Both the position numbers and the translations under genes were made by a program. From Antitrichia curtipendula (lineage: Eukaryota > Streptophyta > Bryopsida > Hypnales > Leucodontaceae), in assembly GCA_951230915.1 (NCBI GenBank), contig OX579634.1, forward strand, positions 19,618,725 through 19,682,724: a stretch of DNA of 64,000 bases, written 5' to 3'. Positions 36,546 to 48,200 of the stretch are shown here, in pieces (the stretch's first letter is position 1; the number at the start of each line of letters is the position of its first letter). The notes below the pieces were generated by a model. The model worked only from the letters and a program-made list of their open reading frames with translations, did no database searches and had not been told where the DNA came from.

Positions 36546-37472
36546 GTACTACCAAATAAGAACTGTCCATTATACATCACTAAGTACTAGTAGAATAGGA
36601 CCCCGCAATATATATATCCAGTCTTTCATATTAAATTACTATTGATATCACTTCTGAAAAAATAAGAAAAATCTCTTAATTAATAACTTTTTCCTTGGGA
36701 GGCATAGACTTACAAAAGTCACTGACATGAAGCATTCCAGGGGATTGGGAGTTCACCAATACACATGTGGGGAGGAGTAAAGGCTTCAATGAAAGCCATT
36801 AGCAGACCATTAGCAAGGAAATTCTTTTGAAGAATTAATCAAACGACATCAATCTCCTAAATTTGGAATATTCCACTACTTGGCACTCTCAGGATGCACG
36901 GTCTGGAACGTAATTCTACCAACAGCTGTCCTGATTTGCAGATCTTCGTGTAGAAATCATAATTTTGGGCGCCAGATTCGCGCCAGTGCAAAGAAACTGA
37001 TGTTAATGGGTAGTAGGGTGTCTTTGGAATTCACAGCAGAAAAAAAAAAGGTAATTTCCTTACCAGCATGAAGAAGGTAATTGGTGAATTGAAGATGATC
37101 ATTAGCAGAATGTGTTAAGACCCTCCTTCAATACAGATGCTCCTTGTTCCTCTATCCTTGTTTGTTGAAATTTTTAGCATTTGACAATTGCAGGATATCT
37201 TGACACTTCCTTTTTATTCAGGGTCTGGGCGTCTTCTGCATTCTTCAATAATGTTATGCAGTGATCATTACTGAAGTGGAGATTTTAGGATTCTTCTTAA
37301 CGAAAAGAATACATAATATTATTCATGTGTTTCTCATCTTCAGAAGAAACGGGATTATGTGTATCTCGGAAGTACGCTGACTTTCATATTACTACAGCCC
37401 AACATCCAAACAATCATGCATACGCCTGTAAAACAGAGGAAGGTACCAGGCATGCAAGACAGCAGGACTCGA

Positions 37473-37478
37473 TTTATT
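37473..37478 (-). promoter_or_regulatory. Polyadenylation signal, left germin-like gene
   Basis: AATAAA on the minus strand, about 250 bases beyond the stop codon of the left gene, mirrored by 43109-43114 for the right gene. Confidence 0.5.
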
Positions 37479-37724
37479 GATGAGAACATGGAGCTAAATT
37501 CACACAAACGCTCCATGCAATGAATTGAATCTTGCTGCTGCAGCCCCTATGTATGCAACAGATTGCCAATTTCCGAAACTAAAGAAGTAAATACGAAAGA
37601 CTAGACACGTGGGGCCGGAGACACACAGAATTTGGAACTCCAAGCGAGCGCACGCAGTCACAGATGGTGCAGAAATCAATCCATCAAGCTGCCTGCCATG
37701 CATTCGATCACGAGCTCTGCTGTG

Positions 37725-38991
37725 TCAGTGAGGATACGAGTCCTTGAGCTTCTGCACAGTCGCGGCGTCCACGCCGAAGGACTTCTCGATCACGGCGCTC
37801 GTGATGTTCGGCTCGAAGATCTGCACAGCCATCACCAAGCACACGGGTCGATCGGCCGTCCATGGTAACGCAGATATTAACACTTCGATCGATCGTGGGG
37901 TACGTACGCGATTACAGATTGAACCCAAACAGCAGTGAAGGCGCCATGCAATCCGAATCGCATCTAGCTATGCTACCAGACAGTCTGGGTAAGGTGGGGT
38001 GCCATTCAATGAAAGAATGAAGCGGTGTCTATCTATGCCTCATGCCGTGGGTGAGATGCATACCTGGTTGACTGTGATGAGGAATCCTGGGTTCTGCGAG
38101 TTGAACGAGTTGAAGCAGATCGAGGTCTCGTTGGCCACGTTGAGCTGGAAGTGCGACAGGCCTTTCGGGAAAACGATCACGTCGCCCGGCAGCAGCGTGG
38201 CGGCGAACAGCTGGTTGTCGTCGCTGACGAAGCCCGTGTACACGCTGCCCTTGAGCACGAACAAAGTTTCGACGGCGCGCGGGTGCGTGTGCAGCGGCAC
38301 CACGCCGCCCAAGTCGAAGTCCAGTCTCGCGTGCGTGATGCCCTGCGTGTTGATCCCCGGGTAAACATCCGGCGTGGCTACTACGGCAGTGGCTCCCGTG
38401 GGGGTCTGGGTCACGTCGCTGGCTGCAGCAGATTGGAAGGTACAATACATTAATCCAGCACACATGAATTGCGATCCAACTCTAGATGAATGCGAATCGA
38501 ACTTCATCAGCAAAGCACAGGAATTGAGGCTTCTCATTGATGTGCAGCTAGCTGGTGAAGTCCTCTGGCAATGTCCGATTACTGAATCATGAACAGACAC
38601 TTAGATAATTCTCCATGATGCATGGAGGCCTGAACTTCCACTCCAAAGTCGGAAGCCGGGTGGCTACACATAAATGGAGGCAGACAACTAAGACGGAGGT
38701 TCGTGTCATGATCAGGAATTAAGGTTCGAATCAACCGATGTGCATTCCGTACGTACCTGCCGTTCGGAAGCCGGTGAAGACGAAGTCGGTGATGGAGACA
38801 TTGGAGCGGGGCTTGCAAGGTAAGCCATTTACCAGCGGCGCGTTGGGCGAAAGATCCGCCACGCAGTAGTCTTGCAAGGGATCGGGATCCGCCGCCATCA
38901 CCACAGCGGCCACCGACAGCATGGCGCACGCCATGGCGAGCATCTTCCAGCTCACGCTGGTGGTGACCGTGCAACTTGCGGACCTCACCAT
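37725..38991 (-). CDS. Germin-like protein, left copy (cupin, secreted), 229 residues, three exons
   Basis: Exons 38991-38757, 38422-38064 and 37820-37725 join with GT-AG borders (introns 334 and 243 bp) into 229 residues. Germin-like proteins are extracellular, manganese-binding cupins with oxalate oxidase, superoxide dismutase or other activities, depending on the member. Residues 1-34 form a signal peptide; the mature protein starts about DPDPLQDYC. Cys43 and Cys59 are the conserved disulfide pair. Cupin box 1 is GVVPLHTHPRAVETLFVLKG with metal ligands His123, His125 and Glu130; box 2 is GDVIVFPKGLSHFQLN with His169 and Asn173. Glycosylation sequons occur at Asn64 and Asn176. All metal ligands are present, so the protein should be functional. 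It is identical in sequence to the right-hand copy and diverges from it across a shared central region. Enzyme activity cannot be assigned from sequence. Confidence 0.95.
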
Positions 38992-39210
38992 TGCTAGCTG
39001 CAGTACTGCTGCAATTCGGATCCTAGCTAGTCTGAAGTGAAGCTTGATCGAGGTGACTGAAGATTGAGCTCGCTAGGTAGATGATGATCTAGTACTGGAA
39101 GAGATTTCTCAGACCTGTAGCGAGAGTCGAACTTCTGGAATCCCAGTGTGGGTGTCAACGTCGATCGATGAGTGAGTGATGAGTATTGCAGCTCATACTC
39201 GGTCGATGGA

Positions 39211-39216
39211 TTTATA
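39211..39216 (-). promoter_or_regulatory. TATA box of left germin-like gene
   Basis: TATAAA on the minus strand (TATAAAT context), about 220 bases upstream of the ATG at 38991, so the 5' untranslated region would be about 190 bases. It is mirrored exactly at 41125-41130. Confidence 0.65.
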
Positions 39217-40125
39217 CTTGCACAATGCTGCAGGACTCACGTCCGTCCTCGGGAGCAATCTGCAGTGTTCTGTGCAGCGTCCTTGTCCTAGTCTGGATTA
39301 GAGCTTTCGGGGTGGTTGTTGGGAATGGTTGTGGAAGTGGCGGGTCGTCCTCGCAAGTCAATGAGCTTGAGGCACTGAGAAGGCGCTCCGATCGTTCTTC
39401 AGTCGCATGACATTCGCGGCAGCACATTTCCTCCGAATGAAATTAGTATTTCAGCGTTTCGTGTTCCAATGGAATGTGAGGCGATTGAATTGTTCCAATT
39501 CCATATATCAACATGTAAATCGAATGAGTAAAGGATGCTCTTGTATTCAAGATAATGTGAAATGTGAATTCACCGTACAGCAAGGTAGGTTCCGATCACC
39601 AGCCAAGGCAACTTTGAGCCTTTCCGAACAACCGTATAAGGAAACGTGCCATCTGTTATTTTGCATATTGATTTGGAATAAGATTCAAATGAATTGCAGA
39701 AAACTGAGTATATGTCAATACAATGAATTGTTTTCAGACTAATCGCAAATCAGTGTTCACATGTTCGGTCTATGCAATCGTTCAATTTTTTTAAAGTAGC
39801 ACGATTTCGGTGCCAAAAAATTTCAAATATGTACATGAAGGTCTACTAGGACGTGTATGAATTTACGGCAGGTACGAATTTATGTTTCAGAGCTGACGTT
39901 CTGAAGAGTGTGAAAGCACTGGAGTACTTACCGCCGGGCTTACCGCCAATTTAACGAAAATGACGTGAGGAGTCTCTCCTTTAGTTTCAATTGGAACTTT
40001 TCGTCCTCGACCAAAATGATATTGGAATAATAGTTTTGACTAAGGTTTCTTGTCGACCAAGTTGAGAGCTCCACAATGACCTTACTTCACCAGGAAGGAA
40101 CGACCAGTCTGTCGTTTTTTTTTAT

Positions 40126-40325
40126 NNNNNNNNNNNNNNNNNNNNNNNNNNNNNNNNNNNNNNNNNNNNNNNNNNNNNNNNNNNNNNNNNNNNNNNNNNN
40201 NNNNNNNNNNNNNNNNNNNNNNNNNNNNNNNNNNNNNNNNNNNNNNNNNNNNNNNNNNNNNNNNNNNNNNNNNNNNNNNNNNNNNNNNNNNNNNNNNNNN
40301 NNNNNNNNNNNNNNNNNNNNNNNNN
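40126..40325. other. Assembly gap, 200 N
   Basis: A run of exactly 200 N, a round number typical of scaffolding placeholders, so the true length is unknown. It lies at the centre of the inverted duplication. Open frames that cross it are meaningless. Confidence 0.99.
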
Positions 40326-41124
40326 TTTGGTCGAGGACGAAAAGTTCCAATTGAAACTAAAGGAGAGACTCCTCACGTCATTTTCGTTAAATTGGCGGTA
40401 AGCCCGGCGGTAAGTACTCCAGTGCTTTCACACTCTTCAGAACGTCAGCTCTGAAACATAAATTCGTACCTGCCGTAAATTCATACACGTCCTAGTAGAC
40501 CTTCATGTACATATTTGAAATTTTTTGGCACCGAAATCGTGCTACTTTAAAAAAATTGAACGATTGCATAGACCGAACATGTGAACACTGATTTGCGATT
40601 AGTCTGAAAACAATTCATTGTATTGACATATACTCAGTTTTCTGCAATTCATTTGAATCTTATTCCAAATCAATATGCAAAATAACAGATGGCACGTTTC
40701 CTTATACGGTTGTTCGGAAAGGCTCAAAGTTGCCTTGGCTGGTGATCGGAACCTACCTTGCTGTACGGTGAATTCACATTTCACATTATCTTGAATACAA
40801 GAGCATCCTTTACTCATTCGATTTACATGTTGATATATGGAATTGGAACAATTCAATCGCCTCACATTCCATTGGAACACGAAACGCTGAAATACTAATT
40901 TCATTCGGAGGAAATGTGCTGCCGCGAATGTCATGCGACTGAAGAACGATCGGAGCGCCTTCTCAGTGCCTCAAGCTCATTGACTTGCGAGGACGACCCG
41001 CCACTTCCACAACCATTCCCAACAACCACCCCGAAAGCTCTAATCCAGACTAGGACAAGGACGCTGCACAGAACACTGCAGATTGCTCCCGAGGACGGAC
41101 GTGAGTCCTGCAGCATTGTGCAAG

Positions 41125-41130
41125 TATAAA
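41125..41130 (+). promoter_or_regulatory. TATA box of right germin-like gene
   Basis: TATAAA in the context AAGTATAAATCC, about 220 bases upstream of the ATG at 41350. Together with the mirrored box at 39211 it defines a symmetric bidirectional promoter region around the gap. Confidence 0.68.
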
Positions 41131-41349
41131 TCCATCGACCGAGTATGAGCTGCAATACTCATCACTCACTCATCGATCGACGTTGACACCCACACTGGGA
41201 TTCCAGAAGTTCGACTCTCGCTACAGGTCTGAGAAATCTCTTCCAGTACTAGATCATCATCTACCTAGCGAGCTCAATCTTCAGTCACCTCGATCAAGCT
41301 TCACTTCAGACTAGCTAGGATCCGAATTGCAGCAGTACTGCAGCTAGCA

Positions 41350-42616
41350 ATGGTGAGGTCCGCAAGTTGCACGGTCACCACCAGCGTGAGCTGGAAGATG
41401 CTCGCCATGGCGTGCGCCATGCTGTCGGTGGCCGCTGTGGTGATGGCGGCGGATCCCGATCCCTTGCAAGACTACTGCGTGGCGGATCTTTCGCCCAACG
41501 CGCCGCTGGTAAATGGCTTACCTTGCAAGCCCCGCTCCAATGTCTCCATCACCGACTTCGTCTTCACCGGCTTCCGAACGGCAGGTACGTACGGAATGCA
41601 CATCGGTTGATTCGAACCTTAATTCCTGATCATGACACGAACCTCCGTCTTAGTTGTCTGCCTCCATTTATGTGTAGCCACCCGGCTTCCGACTTTGGAG
41701 TGGAAGTTCAGGCCTCCATGCATCATGGAGAATTATCTAAGTGTCTGTTCATGATTCAGTAATCGGACATTGCCAGAGGACTTCACCAGCTAGCTGCACA
41801 TCAATGAGAAGCCTCAATTCCTGTGCTTTGCTGATGAAGTTCGATTCGCATTCATCTAGAGTTGGATCGCAATTCATGTGTGCTGGATTAATGTATTGTA
41901 CCTTCCAATCTGCTGCAGCCAGCGACGTGACCCAGACCCCCACGGGAGCCACTGCCGTAGTAGCCACGCCGGATGTTTACCCGGGGATCAACACGCAGGG
42001 CATCACGCACGCGAGACTGGACTTCGACTTGGGCGGCGTGGTGCCGCTGCACACGCACCCGCGCGCCGTCGAAACTTTGTTCGTGCTCAAGGGCAGCGTG
42101 TACACGGGCTTCGTCAGCGACGACAACCAGCTGTTCGCCGCCACGCTGCTGCCGGGCGACGTGATCGTTTTCCCGAAAGGCCTGTCGCACTTCCAGCTCA
42201 ACGTGGCCAACGAGACCTCGATCTGCTTCAACTCGTTCAACTCGCAGAACCCAGGATTCCTCATCACAGTCAACCAGGTATGCATCTCACCCACGGCATG
42301 AGGCATAGATAGACACCGCTTCATTCTTTCATTGAATGGCACCCCACCTTACCCAGACTGTCTGGTAGCATAGCTAGATGCGATTCGGATTGCATGGCGC
42401 CTTCACTGCTGTTTGGGTTCAATCTGTAATCGCGTACGTACCCCACGATCGATCGAAGTGTTAATATCTGCGTTACCATGGACGGCCGATCGACCCGTGT
42501 GCTTGGTGATGGCTGTGCAGATCTTCGAGCCGAACATCACGAGCGCCGTGATCGAGAAGTCCTTCGGCGTGGACGCCGCGACTGTGCAGAAGCTCAAGGA
42601 CTCGTATCCTCACTGA
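41350..42616 (+). CDS. Germin-like protein, right copy (cupin, secreted), 229 residues, three exons
   Basis: Exons 41350-41584, 41919-42277 and 42521-42616; donors GTACGT and GTATGC, acceptors CTGCAG and GTGCAG; phases 1 and 0. The 690-nt coding sequence gives the same 229 residues as the left copy: signal peptide to about Ala34, disulfide Cys43/Cys59, cupin ligands His123, His125, Glu130 and His169, and a C-terminal exon from IFEPNITS to SYPH. The ATG is preceded by CTAGCA and is the first in the transcript with a good signal peptide. Exons are much richer in G+C than the surrounding DNA. The 3' untranslated region differs from the left copy by a MITE insertion at 42793-43036, which could change transcript processing or stability. 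Secreted apoplastic location is inferred from the signal peptide. Confidence 0.96.
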
Positions 42617-42792
42617 CACAGCAGAGCTCGTGATCGAATGCATGGCAGGCAGCTTGATGGATTGATTTCTGCACCATCTGTGACTGCGTGCGCTCGCTTG
42701 GAGTTCCAAATTCTGTGTGTCTCCGGCCCCACGTGTCTAGTCTTTCGTATTTACTTCTTTAGTTTCGGAAATTGCAGTCTGTTGCATACATA

Positions 42793-43036
42793 CACAGGAA
42801 GATTTAGTGACGTTAACGGGGGCTAATCCTTTGAGGAATAGCCCCACTTTAGCCCCCTTGTACAAAGCGTTTGAAAAATCTCGGATTTTTTTGTTCACAC
42901 TACTTTAGACCCCAAAATGTCCCACCTTGGCCCGGTTAAAGTTCATGCGGGCTTAATCCTTGGGGTCTAAAGTGGGGCAGTTTAGACCGCTCTAAAACTT
43001 TAGCCCCAGGGGCTAATGCCACGAAATCTTCCTGTG
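42793..43036. mobile_element. 244-bp MITE inserted in the 3' region of the right germin-like gene
   Basis: The 17-bp terminal inverted repeats are CACAGGAAGATTTAGTG (42793-42809) and CACGAAATCTTCCTGTG (43020-43036), with one mismatch. ATA flanks both ends (42790-42792 and 43037-43039), and the left arm has the empty site with a single ATA, which proves the borders and the 3-bp duplication. Ends beginning CAC with a 3-bp duplication fit a CACTA-type origin. The GGGGCTAA-rich interior also recalls PIF/Harbinger-like MITEs, so the superfamily is uncertain. No coding capacity. Confidence 0.92.
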
Positions 43037-43108
43037 ATAGGGGCTGCAGCAGCAAGATTCAATTCATTGCGTAGAGCGTTTGTGTGAATTTAGCTCCATG
43101 TTCTCATC

Positions 43109-43114
43109 AATAAA
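43109..43114 (+). promoter_or_regulatory. Polyadenylation signal, right germin-like gene
   Basis: AATAAA about 490 bases after the stop codon. Without the inserted MITE and its target duplication the spacing would be about 245 bases, as in the left copy. Confidence 0.5.
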
Positions 43115-45486
43115 TCGAGTGCTGCTAGCTGGCGTGGTGCCTTTCTCTCTTTACATATATCTATTTAAACTTGAGCTTTGCAACCATCGCCGTGTTCAAT
43201 ATACACATTATCTGTATTTTAGCCCGGTCCGCACTTGAGTTGCCACCAAAGTGTATTGCATACTGGTTGTGTCCAACGACTCAATTCAAGGGTTGAAGAG
43301 AAGCTGCTTATGTTCAATTCGTGCACTGCCGTGAAAGAGGAAAAATTATTTCAAGCTTGCAGATTATGTACGTGTAGCCATGCAAAGCTGATAACATATC
43401 AAGGTTGCTGAAGAGCTGTAAATGCCAAAGCGTTCATCGTAAGCAAGCTACTTAGCATCCAATTTTTGACACGAGATGGTTAAATAGAGAACAAAACTTA
43501 GGGTTTGTGAAAGTCACTAGTTTTGCAAGTCCCACTTCCAGCAGTAGTAGAGTGCTAAATTTGACAGAGTTCAAGAGTTCGTTGGAAGTGTCTGAAGGCT
43601 GTCAATGTGACAAGGCTTAAGTTTAGGTAAATTGTCCAGAGGTGATAAATCAGGAACACTGACAACGACACAAAGGAGGCGAGAAGGAGAGCATGTTGCC
43701 GATGTACTGCTCAACATGTGCATTGCACTCGTGAATTCATTTAAAGGAACTATTCTCAGGGGTCAAAGGATCTAATGTAAGGTCCAAGGTTTCAAAGGGA
43801 AAAAAAACTATCTTGAATTAGAAGAAAAAGATTAGGTACTTTCTTGCATTTGCTTAGCGTTGCAAACATTGGACTATGTAGAATTATGAATGTGCTATCT
43901 TCTTCAATGAAACAAACTAAGGTGAATCAATTTTTAGTACAAATGGTTTTAGTTGGATTTGTCTTCGTGGTGAACAACCTCTTGGTTGGGACAAGTTCAA
44001 TAGATGGAAAATTTGTTGGTGGTTTTATGATGTCAACCAAATTGAAAAGTGATTCAAAGTCACAGATTAGGAGATAGTTGAGGATGAAATTTGAAACTGC
44101 AATGTCAAACCCACCTTCACTTTTACAAAAAATGAACTTATGACAAGTTCTTGAGATGTCACATTGATGCATAAAGTACACTATGAATATTTTGTTTAGC
44201 ATTTATGTAGCTTTTCTTGGGTTGTCAGATTAATGTGTACTTTGGCATCACTCTAAATTCTAAGCCTACAAAAACTTCTAAAGTTTTTGAGGTTAAAAAT
44301 TAAAAAAATACTCCTGAAATTGTCAAAAAGTAGCATCTTCTAAAAATAGTTTAATAAATCCAAATTTATTCACTTTCTGGAATTTGTAACCGTAGGATCT
44401 TATTCTTGACTAGTACAGGGTATTGCTTAACAAAACTAGGGTCTAAGAATAATGCATGAGATACTTGACTAAGCAAAGAGCAACACAATATTTTTTTCAA
44501 GGTTGCCAAAGTAAATGACAATATGGCATTGTCAAGCTTTCGAGACCCATACCTCAAATTTTACTTTGCAAAAAGATCTAAAGACTTTAGATTTGAATAG
44601 AGACTCAAGTTATTGAAGTTAGAAAGAAGTATGCAAATTTTGAAAGCAAAATAATCATTAGATGTTTTTCAGCTCCATTGGAGGGCCATTTTGGATCTGT
44701 CCCCAATGCTAGGAACTAGCCATTGCTGCCCAAAATTAAAAATAAATAAAAATAAACAAATTTTTTTTAATTTTTTTAATTTTTTTTAAATTAATTTTTT
44801 TTTAGAAAATAATTAAATATTATATTGTAGTGTGGCAATAGTTTTTCCATATCAGACTATTGATTTGGCATAGTCCCCATGTTCCCTACAGTCTGGGAAC
44901 TCGCAATCCTTTAGAACCCCAAAATCTCATCTAATGGCTTTGCTCACCTACCCAAATTAGAAGTCAACGCAAAACAAAAACTTAATTTTTTGACCAACTG
45001 TTGGATTTTTGTAAAAATTAGATTCTCTAGAAGTTTGTTTGATTTTCTAATCACCAAAATAAATGAAAGAGAAAAAATAAAATCTAATACTTCACTTGGG
45101 AAGCCCAAAACACCCAAAACTTACCATTTCAAATTTAAAAGAGCTTTAGAGATAATAGTCATATTAGCTACCCATATGAAATTATTTGGATTATTGAATG
45201 TAAGAAGTATAATGATTGAATGAAAAATGAAAGGTTATGGAATACCGGTTTAGAGAGGATCAAGTTAGTTTTGGATTTATGGGGAATTTTGCCATTGTGA
45301 TAGAAGCATCTATGATAGGTGTAGATTTCATACATCTAAGAATGATAAAGATTTTAGACATCTAAAGTTGTTGTACATTTCAAACCACCTGGTCCGAACT
45401 ATAAACTGCCAAAGTTAAGGAATTTTGCCATTTTAACAAAATAGCCCATAGTTGAAATTAATCTCAAGGCAATACATTGTGACTAA

Positions 45487-46421
45487 TTAACCCCTAAAGT
45501 CCTATTGGCCCTATAAGGCCCAAAATGCAACTTTGGATAGGCTCATACGGTCTCAGTATTTATTTTAATTTTCTTAAACTCTTTATGGAACTAAAAAGAC
45601 ACATAAACTTTGTAGAAATACAATTTTTATATCAATGAATGCCCGGGAGTAAAAGTTATGGCACAATAGGCCGAAAACTGAGGTCAAGGGGCAATACAAA
45701 AAGAAGCTCAAAAAGTCAAAAAAAAAAATTTCATTTAAAAAAATATATATATACTGATTTTTGTCTACATGTGAAGCTTTGACTCATTCTATTTAGACTA
45801 GTGATGAGAAAGTTATGGACAATCTTGTTTTTTGGGCAATCTAAGCATCTTCTTCCAGAAATAACTTATAGCACTTATTTCTTAATGCTATTTTCACAAT
45901 TTAAAAAAAAAAAAAATTTGATAGGGTTAAGGATGTTTACTAGAACAATCTTACCATTGGAATTATTGTTTCACAATTCTATTTTAGAGCTATTAACAAT
46001 TTAGTTTTTTGTTCAATCTTAGAACCACTTCTACTTAACAATTTTTTAAAGAATGAAAATCAAGTGTGTGTTTTTTGAAAAAATAATTCAAGACTTTCAA
46101 CTTAATCCTTCAACACAATATTTTTTTAATTCTAAATTTGTAGTGGAAAACATTTCCACAAAAGGTGATCAAAGTCATCTAAAATTGCAAGACAAAGTTC
46201 AACAAATCTTCTTTTCCAACTTTGAATGCTAATATCTTCCAATCTACATGGTCAAACTTCAGGAAATTAAGCCACATGATTTGAAACAAGTCAAGTACAA
46301 GTTCCTATGGTCAGGTTCTAAGATAAATAATTTTTTTGTTTTCTTGGGAGAACGCAACAAAAATGGTGGTTTTGAATGTTTTTTGACAGAAAAATGGTGT
46401 TGAAACTTTAGGAGTTTATAA
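45487..46421. repeat. Decayed copy of the 0.93-kb TTAACCCC module
   Basis: Starts TTAACCCCTAAAGTCC and ends ACTTTAGGAGTTTATAA. Internal landmarks follow the same order as in 30627-31552: GGCTC.TA.GGTCTCA, AAAAGTTATGGCACAATA, GACTCATTCTATTTAGA, AAAGTTATGGACAATCTTG, and CTAGAACAATCTTAC.ATTG. About 935 bp, non-coding. Confidence 0.72.
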
Positions 46422-46682
46422 CAAAGACTTTTAACACCACTTTGTTCACAAGTTTGAGTGTAATGAAAAATCAATTTGTAACCACAAGAACATAGTTGTA
46501 AGCATATTGACAACCATCAATCTTCTCTATACATGGCCATTAAAGCATATAATGAAGGTAGTGATTGACATCTCTTATTTCCAAGGCTTCAAAAACTTAC
46601 AAGGAATTTGTGGGTGCCACCTTTTAATAGTGAAATGTGTAAAATAGAATAATTCAATATCTATAATTATAGATTTTAGTTT

Positions 46683-47600
46683 TAATCCTTAAAATCCCAT
46701 TGTCCCCTTGGAGGACAAAATAGATTTTGAATAGGTTCTTAGGATTTGAATTTTCGTCTTCTTTTCTTGAATTTTTTTGAAGATTAGAAAACACATTAGC
46801 TTTCTAGGAATATTATTTGAATTGGTGCCTATGAGCAAAAAATATGCCACAATAAGCCCAAAACAAAACTCATTAGTAGTACAAAAATATTCACAAAAGT
46901 CAATATAATTTTCAAAATTTTATTTCACAAAGAAAGTATTTTTTTTCTATATAGAAAGATTTGATTCATTCTATTTGAACTAGTGATGAGATACTTATGA
47001 AAACTTTTTTTTTGGCAATCTAAGCATTTTCTTGAAAAAACAACTTATAAGATATATTTTTTTATTTTCACAATTTTTCAATAAAAGAGTTTGACAGGAT
47101 TTAGTTTGCTTGTTAGAATAATCTTATTGTTGGGCTTAGTGTGTTTCAATTCCATCTTAGATCTTTTAAAAATATACATTTTCCTTCAACCTCATACCTA
47201 CTTCTAATTAATAATTTCTTAAAGAATAAAAATCTAATGTGTTTTCAAAAATTAAAACTAAAAATCCTAGACTTTCAACTTTATTCTTCAAGATAATTTT
47301 TTTTAATTCAATATTGATTGTGCAAAAAGTTTATACTAAGAAGATTCAAAGCTTGAAAATCTAATCCCACAAGGTGCAAAAAAACAATTTTACTTTAATA
47401 CAAATATCTTGCATTCCACATGGTTAAAGTTTATAAAAGTTCTTCACTACATTTTTATACTAGTATAGTGCAAGATCCTTCAGATAGATATGCGAAAAAA
47501 ACAGTTTTTAAAGTTTTTTGCACTTTGTAATATAAATGATAATTTTGATTGGAATTTGATGAAGAAAAAGCCTTAGGACATAAGGTATTAAATTATATGG
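46683..47600. repeat. Second, more diverged copy of the 0.93-kb module
   Basis: Starts TTTAATCCTTAAAATCCCAT and keeps the internal order (GGACAAAATAGATTTTGA, TTGATTCATTCTATTTGAAC, TTAGAATAATCTTATTG, ACTAGTATAGTGCAAGATCC) to a decayed end near TATTAAATT. It lies in the same orientation about 260 bases after the previous copy. Confidence 0.62.
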
Positions 47601-48200
47601 TTTAATTGATAATAATAATTTTGTTTCAATTGAGGTCTATAAACAATGCAATTTGAATGATTTTCATCTTTCATTTGCTAGGTTGAAATTCTATTAACGA
47701 CTATCTCAACCTTTACACCAAGTTTAAGTCATTTCAACTATTGTGGATTTTACTTGACATCCTATATCTAAAGTAATGGTTACATACAGATCACCATATA
47801 GTATATTTTGGCAACTTTTGATTTCTTATCACATCTCAAATTTGAAAATGGATCTAATTGTTCGCATTTAATCAGTGGTAGGCATCTAAACTAACTCAAT
47901 CCTCAAGGTCCACAAGAAAAAAGGCAAATGAGAGTTAATATGAAGAGATGAAGTGAAGATGCCAAAACCCCAAAATCTTGATCTTTGACAAGGATTTTGT
48001 AAAAAGCTGGGTTTTCCAAAAAGTATCAGCCCTCTTCACAAGCACCTAGGATAAAAGAACCAAAAATTAGCCCTGTAACAACGCAAGGGCCTAAAAGTGT
48101 CCAATGGAAGTCAGAGAATCCTTCTACACAAGATAGAAGTGCAAGTGTTCATCCTTGGAATTTTATGTGAAATTTTGTGTGAAAAGAGCTTGTTTGGCCT

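Larger units (their letters stand above)
34058..37469. other. Intergenic, repeat-rich, slightly higher GC toward the germin locus
   Basis: No supported gene. It contains an 18-bp direct repeat (three units, 34543-34596), a small fold-back at 35077-35193 and a possible SINE near 36.4 kb. An open plus-strand frame at 35551-35949 lies in a more GC-balanced block (35.6-36.1 kb), but its translation shows no domain I recognise and the block is open in other frames too. Confidence 0.45.
37470..40015. repeat. Left arm of a large inverted duplication
   Basis: Positions p here pair with 80341-p in the right arm (38991 with 41350, 37725 with 42616) with no insertions or deletions between 37703 and 40015. 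All frames that I compared are identical. Homology decays between about 37,470 and 37,570 (substitutions, a 1-bp indel, and absence of the MITE found in the right arm) and then stops. Each arm carries one germin-like gene. A further 110 bases (40016-40125) precede the gap and have no partner in the sequenced right arm. Confidence 0.93.
40326..43115. repeat. Right arm of the large inverted duplication
   Basis: Reverse complement of 37470-40015. Right-arm base 40326 pairs with 40015, so the arm begins directly at the gap without the extra 110 bases seen on the left. Near 42,775 the arms start to differ (a 1-bp indel and substitutions), and a 244-bp MITE is inserted at 42793. Homology resumes after it (43040 to about 43115) with a few substitutions and then ends shortly past the polyadenylation signal. 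Confidence 0.93.
43116..48200. other. AT-rich repeat DNA, no gene
   Basis: No supported coding sequence; open frames are short and AT-driven. It contains two decayed copies of the TTAACCCC-bounded module and an A/T-only tract near 44735-44820. Recurrent phrases such as AAAAGTTATGG shared with 28.8, 30.8-30.9 and 52.7 kb mark it as old repeat sequence. Confidence 0.6.

Noticed and set aside
38029..38463. Long frames in other phases and strands across the germin exons (also mirrored at 41878-42312)
   Set aside because: They are shadows of GC-rich exon 2. Only the cupin frame carries conserved residues, a signal peptide and matching splice phases.
40076..40376. Open frames crossing the N run
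   Set aside because: Translation of N is meaningless; the frames exist only because N does not create stops.
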